Assembly: GCF_932526225.1 (NCBI RefSeq)
Contig: NC_064045.1
Location: 4,414,498-4,474,497, forward strand
Direction of reading: 5' to 3'
DNA from: Nematostella vectensis
Lineage: Eukaryota > Cnidaria > Anthozoa > Actiniaria > Edwardsiidae
DNA length: 60,000 nt
Of the stretch, positions 31,425-43,614 are shown piece by piece (the first letter of the stretch is position 1; every line of letters begins with the position of its first letter). The notes beneath the pieces are model-generated. The model had not been told where the DNA came from. It did no database searches and was given only the letters and a program-made list of their open reading frames with translations. The position numbers and the translations under genes were made by a program.

Positions 31425-31946
31425 GTGATTATTGTAATGTAGTTATCTGTTAGAGTTGAGACACAAAGAAGAGATGGATATAAGTGGTTATCTCACGAGT
31501 GACTATTGTAATGTAGATATCTGCTAAAGTTGAGGCACAAAGAGGAGTTGGGTATAAGCGGTTATCTCATGAATGACTTTCTTTTATCTGAATACCATAT
31601 ATTCTGTCTCAGGATTCCTTGACATGTGAACCTTTCTCGCATCTGAATCCCGTATTTTCCACCTCTGTCTCAGGATTCCTTGACATGTGAACCTTTCTCA
31701 CATCTCAATCCCGTATTTCCACCTCTCTCTCAGTATTCACTGACATGTGGACCTTTCTTACATCTAAATCCCGTATTTTCCATCTCTCTGTCTCAGGATT
31801 CCTTGACGTGAACCTTTCTCGCATTTCAATCCCGTATATCAAACGCTGTCTCAGAATTCCTTGACAATGTGAACCTTTCTCCCATCTGAATCCCGTATAT
31901 CCACCTCTGTCTCAGGATTCCTTTACATGTGAACCTTTCCCCCCAG

Positions 31947-32181
31947 GTGAAGAGCCTAAAGGAGCGTCTGGATGAGGAGATTCAGCGGCACACGGAAGAC
32001 GTGCGGGAGTACAAGGCGCGGCTGCTGGATGGGGGACGGAGAGGGTCTGCTTCCTCTTCCGCCGGCGCCAGCGAGTATTTCCGCAAACAGATCAGTGATC
32101 TAAGGGCGGAGAATAGACGGCTAAAGACCGAGCTTGAAGCAAAAGACAGACAGACTCCACTTGTGGATACGACGAAAGCAG
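31947..32181 (+). CDS. Duplicate of exon 19
   Basis: Predicted protein identical to exon 19 with the same splice sites. It lies downstream of the first TAA-bearing exon, so it is used only if a transcript skips exon 21 or starts later. Phase 0 after exon 20 would permit in-frame joining. Confidence 0.7.
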
Positions 32182-32789
32182 GTGAGTCATACACTGATAG
32201 GTTTAGGCAAACCCGCGAAGTAAAGGTAAATAGATAAATTTGGAATTCCTGTTACCCTCCTTGCGCTTAAAATACTGAATAAGTAGGAAGTTGAAAAAAC
32301 GTGATCAAGCCGCAGGCATAAATATGACGGAAGCCAATATAACTCATGTCTGAAAACCGAAAATGTGGATTTTTGTGGAGTGAGGAAAACCGGAGAGTAC
32401 GGAAAAAAATCCTCGGTAAAAAAGCGATGACCAACAGACTCATCTCTTATCGGAACCCAGAATATAGTTGTGAGAGGCACAGACACTACACAGAGCTACG
32501 CCTGTCAACATTACCCCTCAGGATGTCTTTATTATTACGTTCTGAAGGGGTAAAACGGGAAATGCGGTGGCCTTATTTTGAGGACATAAACCGGGGCTTA
32601 GGGTACCGGCAATAGATTTTTAGTTACCACGACCGAGAAGTGGAGCGGGATTTGCGTAGACCAGATTTTCAGACTCCCCTTTATTGAACTGAAATGTAGG
32701 GAGTTGGACAAATTACACTCGTTGACTTTAAAGTTACTATTAATAAACTCTTCATTACCTATATGCTTTATACGTTGGTTAATTTTCAG

Positions 32790-33052
32790 TCGGCCCATTA
32801 TCCTCTACCTCGGAAACTCGTCGCAGACAGTCGGATTCTGACTCCGTACTCAGCCGACGGCTCGACCACACGAAGCCTCCTTTGAGGAAAACGACTTCAA
32901 ACGACTCGAAACCGACGGAACCCGATAGCTCCCGACGTACCTATCGTGCCGCCAGTATGGACGCTTCCACGACCGCGGGTTCAACTGGCAAAGGATTAAG
33001 GGATAGATGGTCAGCGGATAAAACCAAGTCTCTTACACGTCAGTCATCCAAG
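32790..33052 (+). CDS. Duplicate of exon 20
   Basis: Same sequence, acceptor and donor as exon 20. Intact frame. Confidence 0.7.
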
Positions 33053-33702
33053 GTAAGCCGACCCGACAAAGTGCAATTTTTGGTTAACAAGATTTGCTTC
33101 CAACCCAGACTTGGCAAAAAAATGAGAAAATTACGCTGTGCAAAAACTCTGTCCACAAAAAGTACAATTTTTCGCAGCCGCGTATTTCTCGATTGTTCGT
33201 AATCATCAATTAGGCATTCATATTTTTTGTTTAAATTAAGAATGTTCTCAGTTTTCTGTTGTGTATATAAAGGAGGGTATAGGACTTCCTGAAATTTGCT
33301 CCCTTAGTTGCGTTGGAGACAGTATGTTGTGAGTGTCTATTTCTTTGTTGTCCATTTAAGTTGAGTAGACTGCCACGTTTGCAATCTTTGCATCATGACC
33401 TATTTTATGGCAATACTACAACTAGAAAGCGAACTTGTTTGGCTTGGTTGCCAAATATATATTTTCCACTTTCAAACTCGATCGTTGTATATTTTTTCGA
33501 ATTATTGGGGTTCGCAACAGGTTGTTAGAATGATCACTCGCTATACAAAAATGCCATATGCTGGTGTAGCAGTTTATGAAGCTTTCTTCGCTGTGCTGAG
33601 GCTGGGTCCCACATGGCTTGTATCTCGCATAAGTTGTATCACAAATGGATTGCGTAGAGCACACACATACTTACGCACGCCCCGATCACATTCTTTTCCC
33701 AG

Positions 33703-33759
33703 ACTGAAGTGAAGTCAGTAGCGGCTCGTGTTGCCATGTTCCAGACCACACGTACGTAA
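33703..33759 (+). CDS. Duplicate of terminal exon 21
   Basis: Same 18 codons and TAA as exon 21, offset by exactly 5,747 bp. Confidence 0.55.
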   Translation, partial: TEVKSVAARVAMFQTTRT

Positions 33760-36700
33760 CCGCCTTAGTCCGACCGGTCGATTTGAACAGTGAGTTTGAA
33801 CATCGCTATATCAGCACTTGGAGTCTTGTGCACGTGATAGGAGTGATATTGCACAAGTTATTACCATTTGGGCAGCAATCTTGCACCATAATTGCAACAA
33901 GGACTTGAATATAAAAAGGGTGTCAGTCAGGCTGTGATGTACTTGTATCAGATGGATTGCGTGACATTGTTTAACATCACGCACATCGCCTAACACTTCA
34001 AGTTCTGCTGTTGAGACCAGTTGTGTTGTCACCATATCATTTTGATTGCATGATGTTCGCTGTTGGTCAGCTGAGGAGTGGCAGTTATTTTGTCACTGAT
34101 TACATCATAAAGTTAGGTTTATGATTGTATCATAATGTTGCACAAACTAATCAGAGATGACTAATCAGTCCACACACAATATCTGTGGACACTTCATTGT
34201 CCGATTACGTCATCATATTTTGTCCCGAGTTGCATCATCAAGCTATACTGGCAATGTCACCATCTAACAACACTGACTTCACCGCCTTTTGTTGCTGATT
34301 GCATCACTTTACATGGATCACTGCATCATAGTCCATCTCTCTTTACTTCATGTGTTGCCAAAGATTGCCTCCTATTTCTCTTTGGTTCTGGCAACCAATA
34401 CAGCTTATCGGCCAAGCCCATAGTGGATTCACTTCATGGCGCCATTTTGCTACATGTGTAACCAGTTAACCCGTGCCAGTTGCAGTATACTTGTATTAGT
34501 TCAATAGCCTCTCGATGTCCTTGTCAAGGTTCTGATATCTGTCCCAAATGATTTCACTGGACCAGCCATACTCAACTAATGGATGGTTTCATACACAGTC
34601 TAAGTAATCCTTTATGACAACTATTTCTGATGATGTTAGTGTCTTCAACATAATGCTTATGGAATGTGCTCAGTCTTTGGCCTACATTTTAATGCCTTTC
34701 ACCACCAAAGATGTATAGGTGTTTCTTGCAGCACTACTAATTAATCCACCTGTAGCTGGACCAGTATGATCACTAAGTTGTGTTTTGTTAGGTCCAAAGC
34801 CACTGAGAACTGACACAAGTCAACCAAGATTATGAACTTACAGACGAGGTAAGTATGTTGCCGTTGACACTGTGGGTTACAGCACATGGATTCTCAAGTG
34901 CATCCTTTTTAAAACTGATGTATAGATACATACATTTTATGTAAATTTGGATTGAATCTAGTATCTCCAAAGAAGATTGTTTTGTCTGTGGTGCATCAAT
35001 CCAATGTGGTGAAATCTGCTGATACTTTCTACATGACCCCGTGATTAACATTACGTATAGAGAATCTAGTTGGTTTACTCTACAGTAAACATACAAACTG
35101 TTCAGTTTTCCAAGCATCTCCTTTTGCTTTATGTGTGATGTACATTCTAAAAAATATTATATTTATAGATATACATGCTAAATATTATATTTATAGAGAA
35201 GCGGATTTTATTCTTGACAGTTGTTTTAAAGTGTTCTTTAAATAAGCTGTTGTATTCTCGAATGTAAACTATGACAAAAGAGTGGCTGGTCAATGATCTT
35301 TAATGTACCCTTTGGTTTCCCTATAGATTTCATCTGAAGTTGAGTGGGCCTGATCCTGATTCTTGAATGCAGTACTGTTCCCTCAGCAGTCATAGCAGAA
35401 GAAAACACAAGTGGAATAAAGTTTGACATGCTGGTCATTCGACGTGAAATTTGTTTATTCAGGTGATGATTCTGGTATCATCACAGAGAAAGGATTTCAT
35501 TGGTACTGCATATGCGGTGAAATACATGTTCCATGGTGTGTTACTTAAAAATATTTGACATGGCACACAACAATGAATACATATGACATTATTGGTTGAG
35601 AAAAAAGACAATGGTGCATCAAAAAGACATGGTTACTGTTGTCCTAGTTGGCATGCCATGAAAAATTGGATTTGGTATAGGTATTGAAGAGCACATTGAG
35701 ACATTGGTGGTTGCCACAGGATATTGCCAGCACATCCAGTCATTGTCCAGGAACCAACATAAAAACATTTAGGTAGCAGCTTTGCAGATCACTGGGATTG
35801 CCATGCATGGCTTGCTTGCGTAGTTGTGTGACATTCTGGAACTGTGTCAAAATGCTGATGGTTGTATAGCAAGAATGGTTGTGCTATGACCATAAATATA
35901 TGTTTCTCGCACATTTTAGCTTGTATCATTATATTATAATGATATAAAAACATGGTGACACACATTTGGTCTCCCAAAAGATCGCCCCTCTACTGATTGA
36001 CTTACTGTGCCATGAGTAAAGATTAATTATTAACTTAAAATCTTCACATCTCTGTCTATTAATATTTATATCAATGTTACATAATTTTGGGGATAATTTG
36101 TAATCAAATTGCCAAAAGAAATTGTTGCAAATTTAAAACACTAATTAAGCCACTTTTCACTCATATATTCCCTGAACTTTCCTGCATATAACTTGGATGG
36201 AAAGCCTGTATCTTATAAACCACAAGCTATCCTTGTTTTGGTACATGTACATTGCCATATTTTTGTAAATTCCCTGAAGTTATTTTTGTAGATGTAAAGT
36301 TGTGTATAGCTATTAATATAAACCATGAAAGCTTAATAATATACTTTAAGCTACATTTCCATTATAAAAAAATAAAAGAAGAAAACCTTGATGGAATTGC
36401 CTTCTGATAAATGAATGTATAGTAAACCGCCACTTCTGATACTGAGGTGACATAGGTTGTAACACATTCTAAGGAGACATGCCACAACTACGAGTTCTAG
36501 ATAACCTTTCCTACATTGATTATTGATGTGAAAGATCCTAATTCCTTTGTTAATCCAGGAACACTAAGAAATAGATATAACATTATATCTGTCAACCTCC
36601 TGGAAATAGATATAACATTATATCTGTGAACCTCCTAGAAATACATATAACATTATATCTGTCAACCTCCTGGAAATAGATATAACATTATATCTGTCAA

Positions 36701-36851
36701 CCTCCTGACCTACATGAACCTGAAGAGAGGCTTGTTTGTTTTTTGGTTTTATATATAATGCGTGAGTGCAGGCGTTCATATAACAGTGAATGAATGTATA
36801 GTAAACCGCCACTTCTGATACTGAGGTGACGTAGGTTGTAACACATGCTAA
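33760..36851 (+). other. 3' flank of unit 2, no gene seen
   Basis: Copy of 28,013-31,058. The GATATAACATTATATC 38-bp repeats are at about 36,569-36,707, and the TGAATGTATAGTAAACCGCC direct repeat is at about 36,411 and 36,791. No supported coding region. Confidence 0.6.
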
Positions 36852-36861
36852 GGTTGTTTCA

Positions 36862-36900
36862 TCTACAAGCCTGTTTCGTGGTTGCCCACTCATCAGGAGA
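36862..36900 (-). ncRNA. Degenerate hammerhead ribozyme
   Basis: Minus strand retains CTGATGA, GTGG-GCAA-CCAC, GAAA and a stem III with one G-T pair, but stem I keeps only about two base pairs. Probably weak or inactive. Confidence 0.6.
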
Positions 36901-37566
36901 TTTATTAAGAATATAATACTACCATCACTTATATACTATCTATGTATAAAATTAACATAAAAATAGGGCGCGAAATTTGAATGGCTGTTATGACGAAATT
37001 GAATAGTTCAGCTGTTGCATAACAAGGCTTTGTTCCTGTGGCGGAACGAAGACACTAGCTTGTTACGCTTGTTTAAAATTGATAGCTTGGGTTGGCGGAT
37101 AATGATAAGTTTTTCTTTGAGGCAGAGATTACATCTTTTGCTAGAGCTGTTGTAGGCGGAGTGAGATGACAGGATTTTCCATGAAATAAAGTGTTCTATG
37201 TCGTTGTCTTTAAGGTTCCATATGTACTTGCTTAGTTCGGTCGAGTTTCTGTGTTTAGCGTGTCGGAATGTGGCGGTGTGATTTCTATATCTTGTCTTGA
37301 GTTCGTTCTCGGTTAGTCCTACGTAGGTTTCGGAGGTGTTGTTGTCCTTTCTTGTTACGGTAGCTTGGTAGATAACAGATGATTAGACGCAGTTTCCGTC
37401 AAGGGGGCACGCGTTCTTTTGTCTGCAGATGCATGTTTTGTTATTGGCGGTGGCGAGGGAGGTGGGAGCGTCTTCGGTTGTTATTGATGCGATTATGCGT
37501 TTGTTGTGGCTGTCAATTATCTGCTTGGTGTTGCTCATGCAGCTATAACTGATTTTGATTGTGTTC

Positions 37567-37630
37567 CGGTTGAAGATTTTTCTGAGTTTGTGGTCTTTAG
37601 GGAAGTGCTCAGAAAAATCTTCAACCGGAG
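37567..37630. repeat. Hairpin at the broken end of the Penelope remnant
   Basis: CCGGTTGAAGATTTTTCTGA and its exact reverse complement are separated by about 20 bp; the remnant's own sequence is folded back at the truncation point. Confidence 0.8.
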
Positions 37631-37654
37631 TATCTTGCTCATAGTGTATTTTGA

Positions 37655-37788
37655 GGGCCCAAAGACTTTTGGTCTATTACCAGGATATCTGGTACAAAGT
37701 AGAACATTAATAATTAATGTTTTTAGACCAGGGTAGCACTCTACTTTGTATCAAATCTCCTGGTAATAGACCAAAAGTCTTTGGGCCC
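37655..37788. mobile_element. Palindromic MITE
   Basis: A 134-bp foldback: GGGCCCAAAGACTTTTGGTC... is mirrored at the right end with arms of at least 31 bp. No coding capacity; target duplication not clear. Confidence 0.75.
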
Positions 37789-37918
37789 CCTTGTGCATGA
37801 GTAGCTTCACAAAGTTTTTTGTTTTGTTTGGTCTAAAAAAAAGTAGAATGAATCATTGATAAAAACAGGGTAGAATACATAGATTTCATCTGGAATGGTT
37901 CTTCAATGATCAGCAAGC

Positions 37919-38291
37919 TTAAAGGAGGAGCGTCACACCTTCTCTAGCCGACGGAAACGGATAGCCCGGATCGATCTCTGAGAAGGGGGAAAAGTGCCGT
38001 TGATAAATCTTCAAAATTCTCTCTGTTTTACTGCCCATCCGAAAGCTAAATCCAAGTTTCTGTTACGAACAATGTTTTTTCTTATTAGCTAGCGTTTTAT
38101 TTTCAAGGATAATCGTTTTCTGCTTAAAAAAATCAGTGAGATGAACTTTGGAGTCGTTTGTGAGGTTTAGCAAGCGAGCAGAGGTCCAGCGATCACTATT
38201 GGATGTCAAATCAGGCACAAATTTGGATCGAAGCGAGTACTCAGTATCTTTATTAGAAGGGTAATCGGGTTACCGTGACGCTCTCCTTTAA
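37919..38291. mobile_element. TTAA-flanked MITE
   Basis: Ends AGGAGGAGCGTCAC and GTGACGCTCTCCT are inverted repeats (one-base indel), each bordered by TTAA (37,919-37,922; 38,288-38,291). TTAA targets are typical of piggyBac-type transposons. No coding capacity. Confidence 0.65.
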
Positions 38292-39240
38292 TAGAATATT
38301 CAGCTCATTAAAATAATTAGACTACAGAAAAACGCAATGCATCTTGGGCCAAGTGGGCAAAGATTTGATTGTGAGAAGTGGCAGGAATCAGGAATAAATT
38401 TTGTTTTTTTGAATGTGTGTTTTCCTGAATCAATTTATAATAAAAATACATTATTGAATTGGGTTTTAGTGATATCCGGAATAAGCAATGTCTCACCAAG
38501 TGGAATCATTCTCTGCCTCGCCTGACTCCTTTTGTCTTGAAATTTACTATACTGGATAACACCAAAACCTCATCCAATAATTGTTTAATGTCAGCATTTT
38601 TACAATGGCAAAGCCTTAAAAGATTGTTTTTCTCCTTTGATCCAAAAGAAAACCTTTACCACAAAACAGAGGACAATATTTTGCGATCTATTAAGATGAG
38701 TTCATTTGAATAAATGTTTTTCTCTACAATCGTTACAGGCAAGAGATAATTTCTACCATGACTGGGCAACATTTTCAATTGAATATGCAAATACTCTAAT
38801 TAAAATAAATAAAATGCCTTGGTATAAAATAAAGCTTTGGTGTTTGCATTTGTTATAGTTTGTTCAAATAAGTGTTTTAGTCCTCTTTTCAGTAAAGCAA
38901 ATGTGTTGGTTTAGTGAGCAGAAAATAGAAAAATAAGGTTTTCTCTACAAGCTTCTGAAAAAAATTAATTGCCACATTGATTGGCACCATCCACTTTGCT
39001 ATTGTTTACATTTGAAAATACACCAGTCTACTTTCAATCAAACTTCAAAATAACCACCCCCAATTCAAGTCTGATACTTGAGCAACAATGTTTGATTAAA
39101 AGCATCTTAGTTAATTGCTAAAATTAGCTGATGGGAATGGATGCTTTTTGACGGGGTAAAATGGTGGCATGCCTGACCTTTAAGTAATAAATGATATCAA
39201 AGGGGGCAATAGTCCTCCTCCGTCTTCCCATTGAGTTCAC
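38292..39240. other. No gene seen
   Basis: AT-rich sequence without a supported coding region or clear repeat structure. Confidence 0.5.
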
Positions 39241-39241
39241 C

Positions 39242-39274
<33 letters not shown>

Positions 39275-39640
39275 CTCATAAAAACAGACGGAGTGATCGT
39301 CTGAAAAACCAATTTTTGCCCTAAGGGATAGCACTTTGGGTGTGGTCAACAGAAATTCTTACCCCTAAGAGATAGCAAATTGGGTGTGGTAGAAGGAATT
39401 GTTAACCCTGAGAGATAGCAAATTGGGTGTAAATAAAAGAATCAGGAAAAAAATAAAATACCCCCTAAGGAATAGCAGTTAGTTTGCATTTTATACCCTA
39501 AGAGATAGCAGAATAAGAAAAATCCTTCAACACCCCCTAAGGGATATGGGATATGGGTTGGTTGAAATTTATTCCCTAAAAGATGTGATGATCACCCCCG
39601 TCTACTTTTCTTCCCCCCCCCCCCCCCCCCCCCCGGATAT
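39241..39640. mobile_element. G-tract/C-tract bounded repeat element
   Basis: It is bounded by a G run of about 30 (39,244-39,274) and a C run of about 22 (39,613-39,634). It contains about five units with CCCTAAGAGATAGCAAATTG-type sequence. Its right half is also present in unit 1 (31,060-31,240). Confidence 0.65.
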
Positions 39641-42600
39641 CACACTACTCTTGGCATTTCCTAGATAAATGTCTTTCATTCTATGACTTCAGTTGCTGAT
39701 TTGGAGTTGGTTGTGTGCCTTGGTAGCTACCTACACCCTGCATCAGGTTAGGGTGGTAGTGGGACGATTGTTGATAGAAAGTCTTGTTTAGGTCAGCAAA
39801 AAAACCATCAACATCAAAAGTAGAATAAGGTCCCTCTGGAAAAAGATTTTAAAAAGTTGGAGTTCAGATGCCATTTATATTTGAGAGGTTTTCAGTAAGT
39901 TTAGAAGTGCTAGGCTTGGCATTGGCAATGAAACCTAAGCATTGTACACCAATATAAAAGGTGTAATATTCCAAATAGCACATGAAAAAATAGGCTCCTA
40001 GGAGTTGCCACTCTCTGTCTTATGATACACTAGTTAATTTCGTATTCTCGTATGACCAAATTTAATGGCCGTCTCAACAGCACTAGCATACAGACCATGT
40101 GATTTTCATCTGGCGATTGATATTCATTCGTATAAGAGCATAAAAGTTGCCTAGTGTGTCGTAGGCTATAGCAGTGACTGCTATGCCATGTCTAAGTTTT
40201 TGGCATGTTTTGAAGCATGTTTATTCTTTTTTTTTTCACGATTGTGTCACTGGTTAGACAGTAATAACTGGTTGAATCTGCATTTTTATTTAACATTAGG
40301 GGTTTCATTATGCCCCAGCGGCCGGCGGAGTGGCCAGCTATTTTCCATTGAGCGCCGGTTACTTTTTTTAAACAGTCAACTTAAAAAAAATAATAACCTC
40401 CACCCCCTACTTATCAATCTCAACCGCCTACTTTGAAAGTTAATGAAAGGCCTTAACATATTAAGCTTTACCTTGGTTTCCAGGATTGAACTCTTTGAGT
40501 GTGAATATAGTTACTTTTCCTGAAATATAAAAAAGACCTAGCTTCACAAGTGAAAGAAAAGATTGAAAAACATTGATAACTATTCCCTAGTAAAATACCC
40601 TACAGAGTAGAAGACTGAAAACACAATGCTTAAAGCCCCAATTTGTTTATCCAAACCTTTTTTTTAGGTGGAAAATTCATTGATCATTAATGGCATACAA
40701 AAATCAACTTTATGTGGATTGCTATGCTTTCAGCTGGCCCAGGACAGTGCCAATGGATACTAGAGAGTGGTAATATCCAAGGTAATACAACCTGATCACC
40801 TCATATCTACTCCAGGTGCAAAATTTCAAGAAAGAATGGATTGTTTTCATTTGTTCTCACGCATCATTTTCTTTGTAATCATGGGATTACAAACTTACAG
40901 TATACCATGGCAAAATGCCTGCAGTTTTTGTGACTTCAACTAATAATCCCTTGTTCTGCATGGGAATTTAATCACTAAATTCCCTGTGTGCCATAGCTAT
41001 CAGTAGGCAGTATAATATAACAAACAGACTTTATACCTGGATTTTCATTGAGATCTCTTTCCACAGAATGCCACACTAAAAACACAAAATAGGTATATTA
41101 ATGATAATAATAATTTATTAAAAATAATAACAATAATAATAGCAATAGTAATGAAATAATAACAACTATTGTGTAATCACACTCAATACGTTACAATTAC
41201 AAAATGTCCAGTAAGGGTAACAAGTACCAGAGAAAGTAAATGCTGATTTAGAAAGCATGATTATTGTATGCCACTAGTCTCCCTGGTAGCCATTCTGGAC
41301 TCATTATGCTAGATGGCTATTACCATCTTTTCAGATTCATTGCTTTCTTGTAAACCACCTTTCAGTGACCAACCTCTACGAAGCAGCCACTCTGCATGGT
41401 CCCAGACATGGCTGCTTAAAATATGTACCACTGTATACGCAGGCGCTACACATGGGGGTGCACAGGGTGCACGCACCCCCCCCCCCCCCCCTGGGTGGCC
41501 AAAAAGTGGTTCATACAGCTTTAGTAGAATACTTACAATCCCCCAAAAACCTGGTGTACTGGTCAAGTTCAGAGGGATGACCAGCTTCTCGCCGCCGTGC
41601 AGACCTTGGGCTGCCATTTATAGTGGGAGAGCCAGGTGAGCCAGATCTTGGCGAGCTATGGATAGAGAAATTCTAGTGAGTCGATTAGCAATAGTCTTAT
41701 AAGGTATGTTGGCAGCTACAGTGACAGTATTTAGAGGGTAACTTCCTTATTGAGGTAGTTATATACAAACAGCTATTTAACCCATTGACTCCTGGCTATT
41801 TTTGAGCTGAATGGAGAGAAAACAGACTCAAAACAGATACCTCCCCCTATTCTGAGTTTTATACAGCCCGTCAAAGTCAAACACAGCTGCACCTAGGTAG
41901 CAGTATCCTAGCTTTCCAACAGTGCTTTGCGGTCCCCACTTTTAATCCCTCGTAATTGTGCTGAAGCGAGCACACCTTGATGGTTGCTTGTATTTTTTCA
42001 TCAAAAATACAGCTGTGAGAATATTAGTAGAGTGTTTTGGGATACCATAAAGTCTATTGGGGCATAATTGAGTGCTTTGCTTATGGATATTTGCAAGCAA
42101 AGGTGGATTCATAGTGATTTTTTCCTGTTTGGCTTTGCCTGGATGAGAAAATAATTTTCTAATGAATCATCACAGCTCTCCTAATTGCTGTCTTTTCTGA
42201 AACCAAATTGATTTGTTTTGATTTGTTTGGCTTCGGGGTGAAAAGACTTATAAAAAACCATCAGACTTTGGGGAGAGGAGTGTTGACTGGCCCTTCCCTC
42301 GTGAATTTTTCCCTGGATCTCCCAGAAGGCTATGCAATCCGTGATGGCATCCAAGTTGTTTTACAAGCCTTCAAGGAGTGGACATTGTGTTTTGAGGCCA
42401 TGGAAATGAACCTGGAGGATCAGAATAAAGGTATCTATTTGTGTCTTGAGCTATGTTTGCTGATCTCTCTCCCTTGTGTGGTATTTTGAGTGTTTTATTG
42501 AGAGGGGTGATTCTGCTTTTCTTTCCTTGTTCGATTAGAAATTTGTCAAAGAACCTGTGCTATTATTTGGCTTAAGAGTAGTTGCCAACACCTTGTTTGG

Positions 42601-43256
42601 ATGTATATCTTCTAGACCATTTATCCCTGATGCCTAAGTATCTTCATCTTGTTGTGTTTATTTTGCATTTACGATTTTTTTGGGTTGATACAGGCCGGTT
42701 GAGGGGTCAATGTGTTAAATACAAAAGAAAAACGCTCATCCAGCAATACCTAGTAAGTTCTTCATTACTTTTAAGCGCATTTGATCGTGGAAATTAGTTT
42801 TAGATCTCTGTCGAGAGAAGAACAATACACCTACCCCCAGGCCTGATCGCGACGACCGTAATCCGATCCTCTTCCTCCTATAAAATACAATTTTACAAAC
42901 GTTTATTAGCAAATTGATTGAGTGCAATATTAGCGAGAACAAGTCCTTCTCGGTCATACAAATCACTTATTTATTTTCACCTTTCCGCCTATGTGGCTGC
43001 ATCGCCATTTTGTTTTCACCAAGTCACTTGTAGGTAATATCTGATTGGCTAGACAATAGGTCTATACCGCTGGTTTTCAGACTGTAGACGCTTCTTAAAG
43101 TCTTAAGTCTTAAAGAGTAGTAGGGTTTTGGCGCAGCTGGCGCAACTTTTTGATCTCCCCAAATTTCATTCCAAAATGGCGCAAAAGTCTCCGCACACCT
43201 CCGCCAAGCCTCGCGACCTGCGCATGCGCGAGTTTGCCAGAGATCTCTTGCACGAC
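39641..43256. other. Intergenic, no convincing gene
   Basis: An AAT-rich microsatellite lies at about 41,098-41,160. A C-tract with flanking GGTGCACGCACCCCC lies at about 41,455-41,495. Apart from one exon-like segment (42,324-42,430), nothing supports coding. Confidence 0.5.
42324..42430 (+). other. Candidate isolated exon
   Basis: A good acceptor (TTTTTCCCTGGATCTCCCAG) and donor (AAAG|GTATCT) frame 107 bp open in one frame (GYAIRDGIQVVLQAFKEWTL...). No matching neighbouring exons or family were recognised, so this could be chance. Confidence 0.25.
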
Positions 43257-43552
43257 CAAGCCCACCTGTCAATCACTTTGTCACGTGATAGCCACGCCCA
43301 CCTGTCAATCACTTTGTAAAAAACCTGTCAATCACTTTGTCACGTGATAGCCACGCCCACCTGTCAATCACTTTGTAAAAAACCTGTCAATCACTTTGTC
43401 ACGTGACGGCCACGCCCACCTGTCAATCACTTTGTAAAAAACCTGTCAATCACTTTGTCACGTGATAGCCAAGCCCACCTGTCAATCACTTTGTCACGTG
43501 ATAGCCAAGCCCACCTGTCAATCACTTTGTCACGTGTCGCACCTAGGGGGAG
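43257..43552 (+). repeat. Left terminal inverted repeat (tandem subunits)
   Basis: It is built from GCCCACCTGTCAATCACTTT units, in 59-bp (with GTAAAAAACC) and 36-bp versions, with CACGTGATAGCC between. The inner edge is CACGTGTCGCACCTAGGGGG. The outer boundary is approximate because the right end is cut. Confidence 0.85.
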
Positions 43553-43576
43553 CTCGAGGGGGCTAGCCTCTCAGCT
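43546..43576 (+). repeat. Palindrome module copy 1 (intergenic)
   Basis: GGGAGCTCGAGGGGGCTAGC then CTCTC, a copy of the recurring CGAGGGGCTAGCCCCTCG module, placed between the terminal repeat and POLB. Confidence 0.85.
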
Positions 43577-43598
43577 TCACATCTAAAAAAGCTTTTGA

Positions 43599-43614
43599 AA
43601 AGTGGTTTAAAGAC
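43599..43614 (+). promoter_or_regulatory. Class A promoter-like motif of POLB
   Basis: AAAGTGGTTTAAAGAC ends exactly at the ATG. The same 16-mer pattern precedes the TFIIB, ankyrin and zinc-knuckle genes. Role inferred from position and recurrence. Confidence 0.7.

Larger units (their letters stand above)
36852..37630 (-). pseudogene. Broken Penelope-like element (GIY-YIG part)
   Basis: Read on the minus strand this encodes, in order, [20 protein letters not shown], a Cys cluster (CPLDGNC), a GIY-YIG core (ETYVGLTENELKTRYRNH) and an end rich in Cys/Lys, closely related to the 3,496-4,581 gene. An in-frame TAA follows the DGNCV residues, and the RT part is missing, so it is dead. A terminal-repeat remnant with a degraded hammerhead lies at its left. 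Confidence 0.8.
31425..39820 (+). repeat. Large tandem duplication, unit 2
   Basis: The second unit begins in the exon 18-end repeat array and ends at the same CATCAACATCAAAAG as unit 1. It carries an extra segment at about 36,825-39,460 absent from unit 1: a Penelope remnant, two inverted-repeat elements and the left half of a G/C-tract element. Confidence 0.9.

Noticed and set aside
38190-38220. Short match to exon 18 (TCACTATTGGATGT)
   Set aside because: Only about 14-15 bp match inside a MITE; probably chance.
41309-41639. Open frames of about 100 codons on both strands
   Set aside because: Span a C-tract, share no domain and lack splice sites; likely a repeat fragment.
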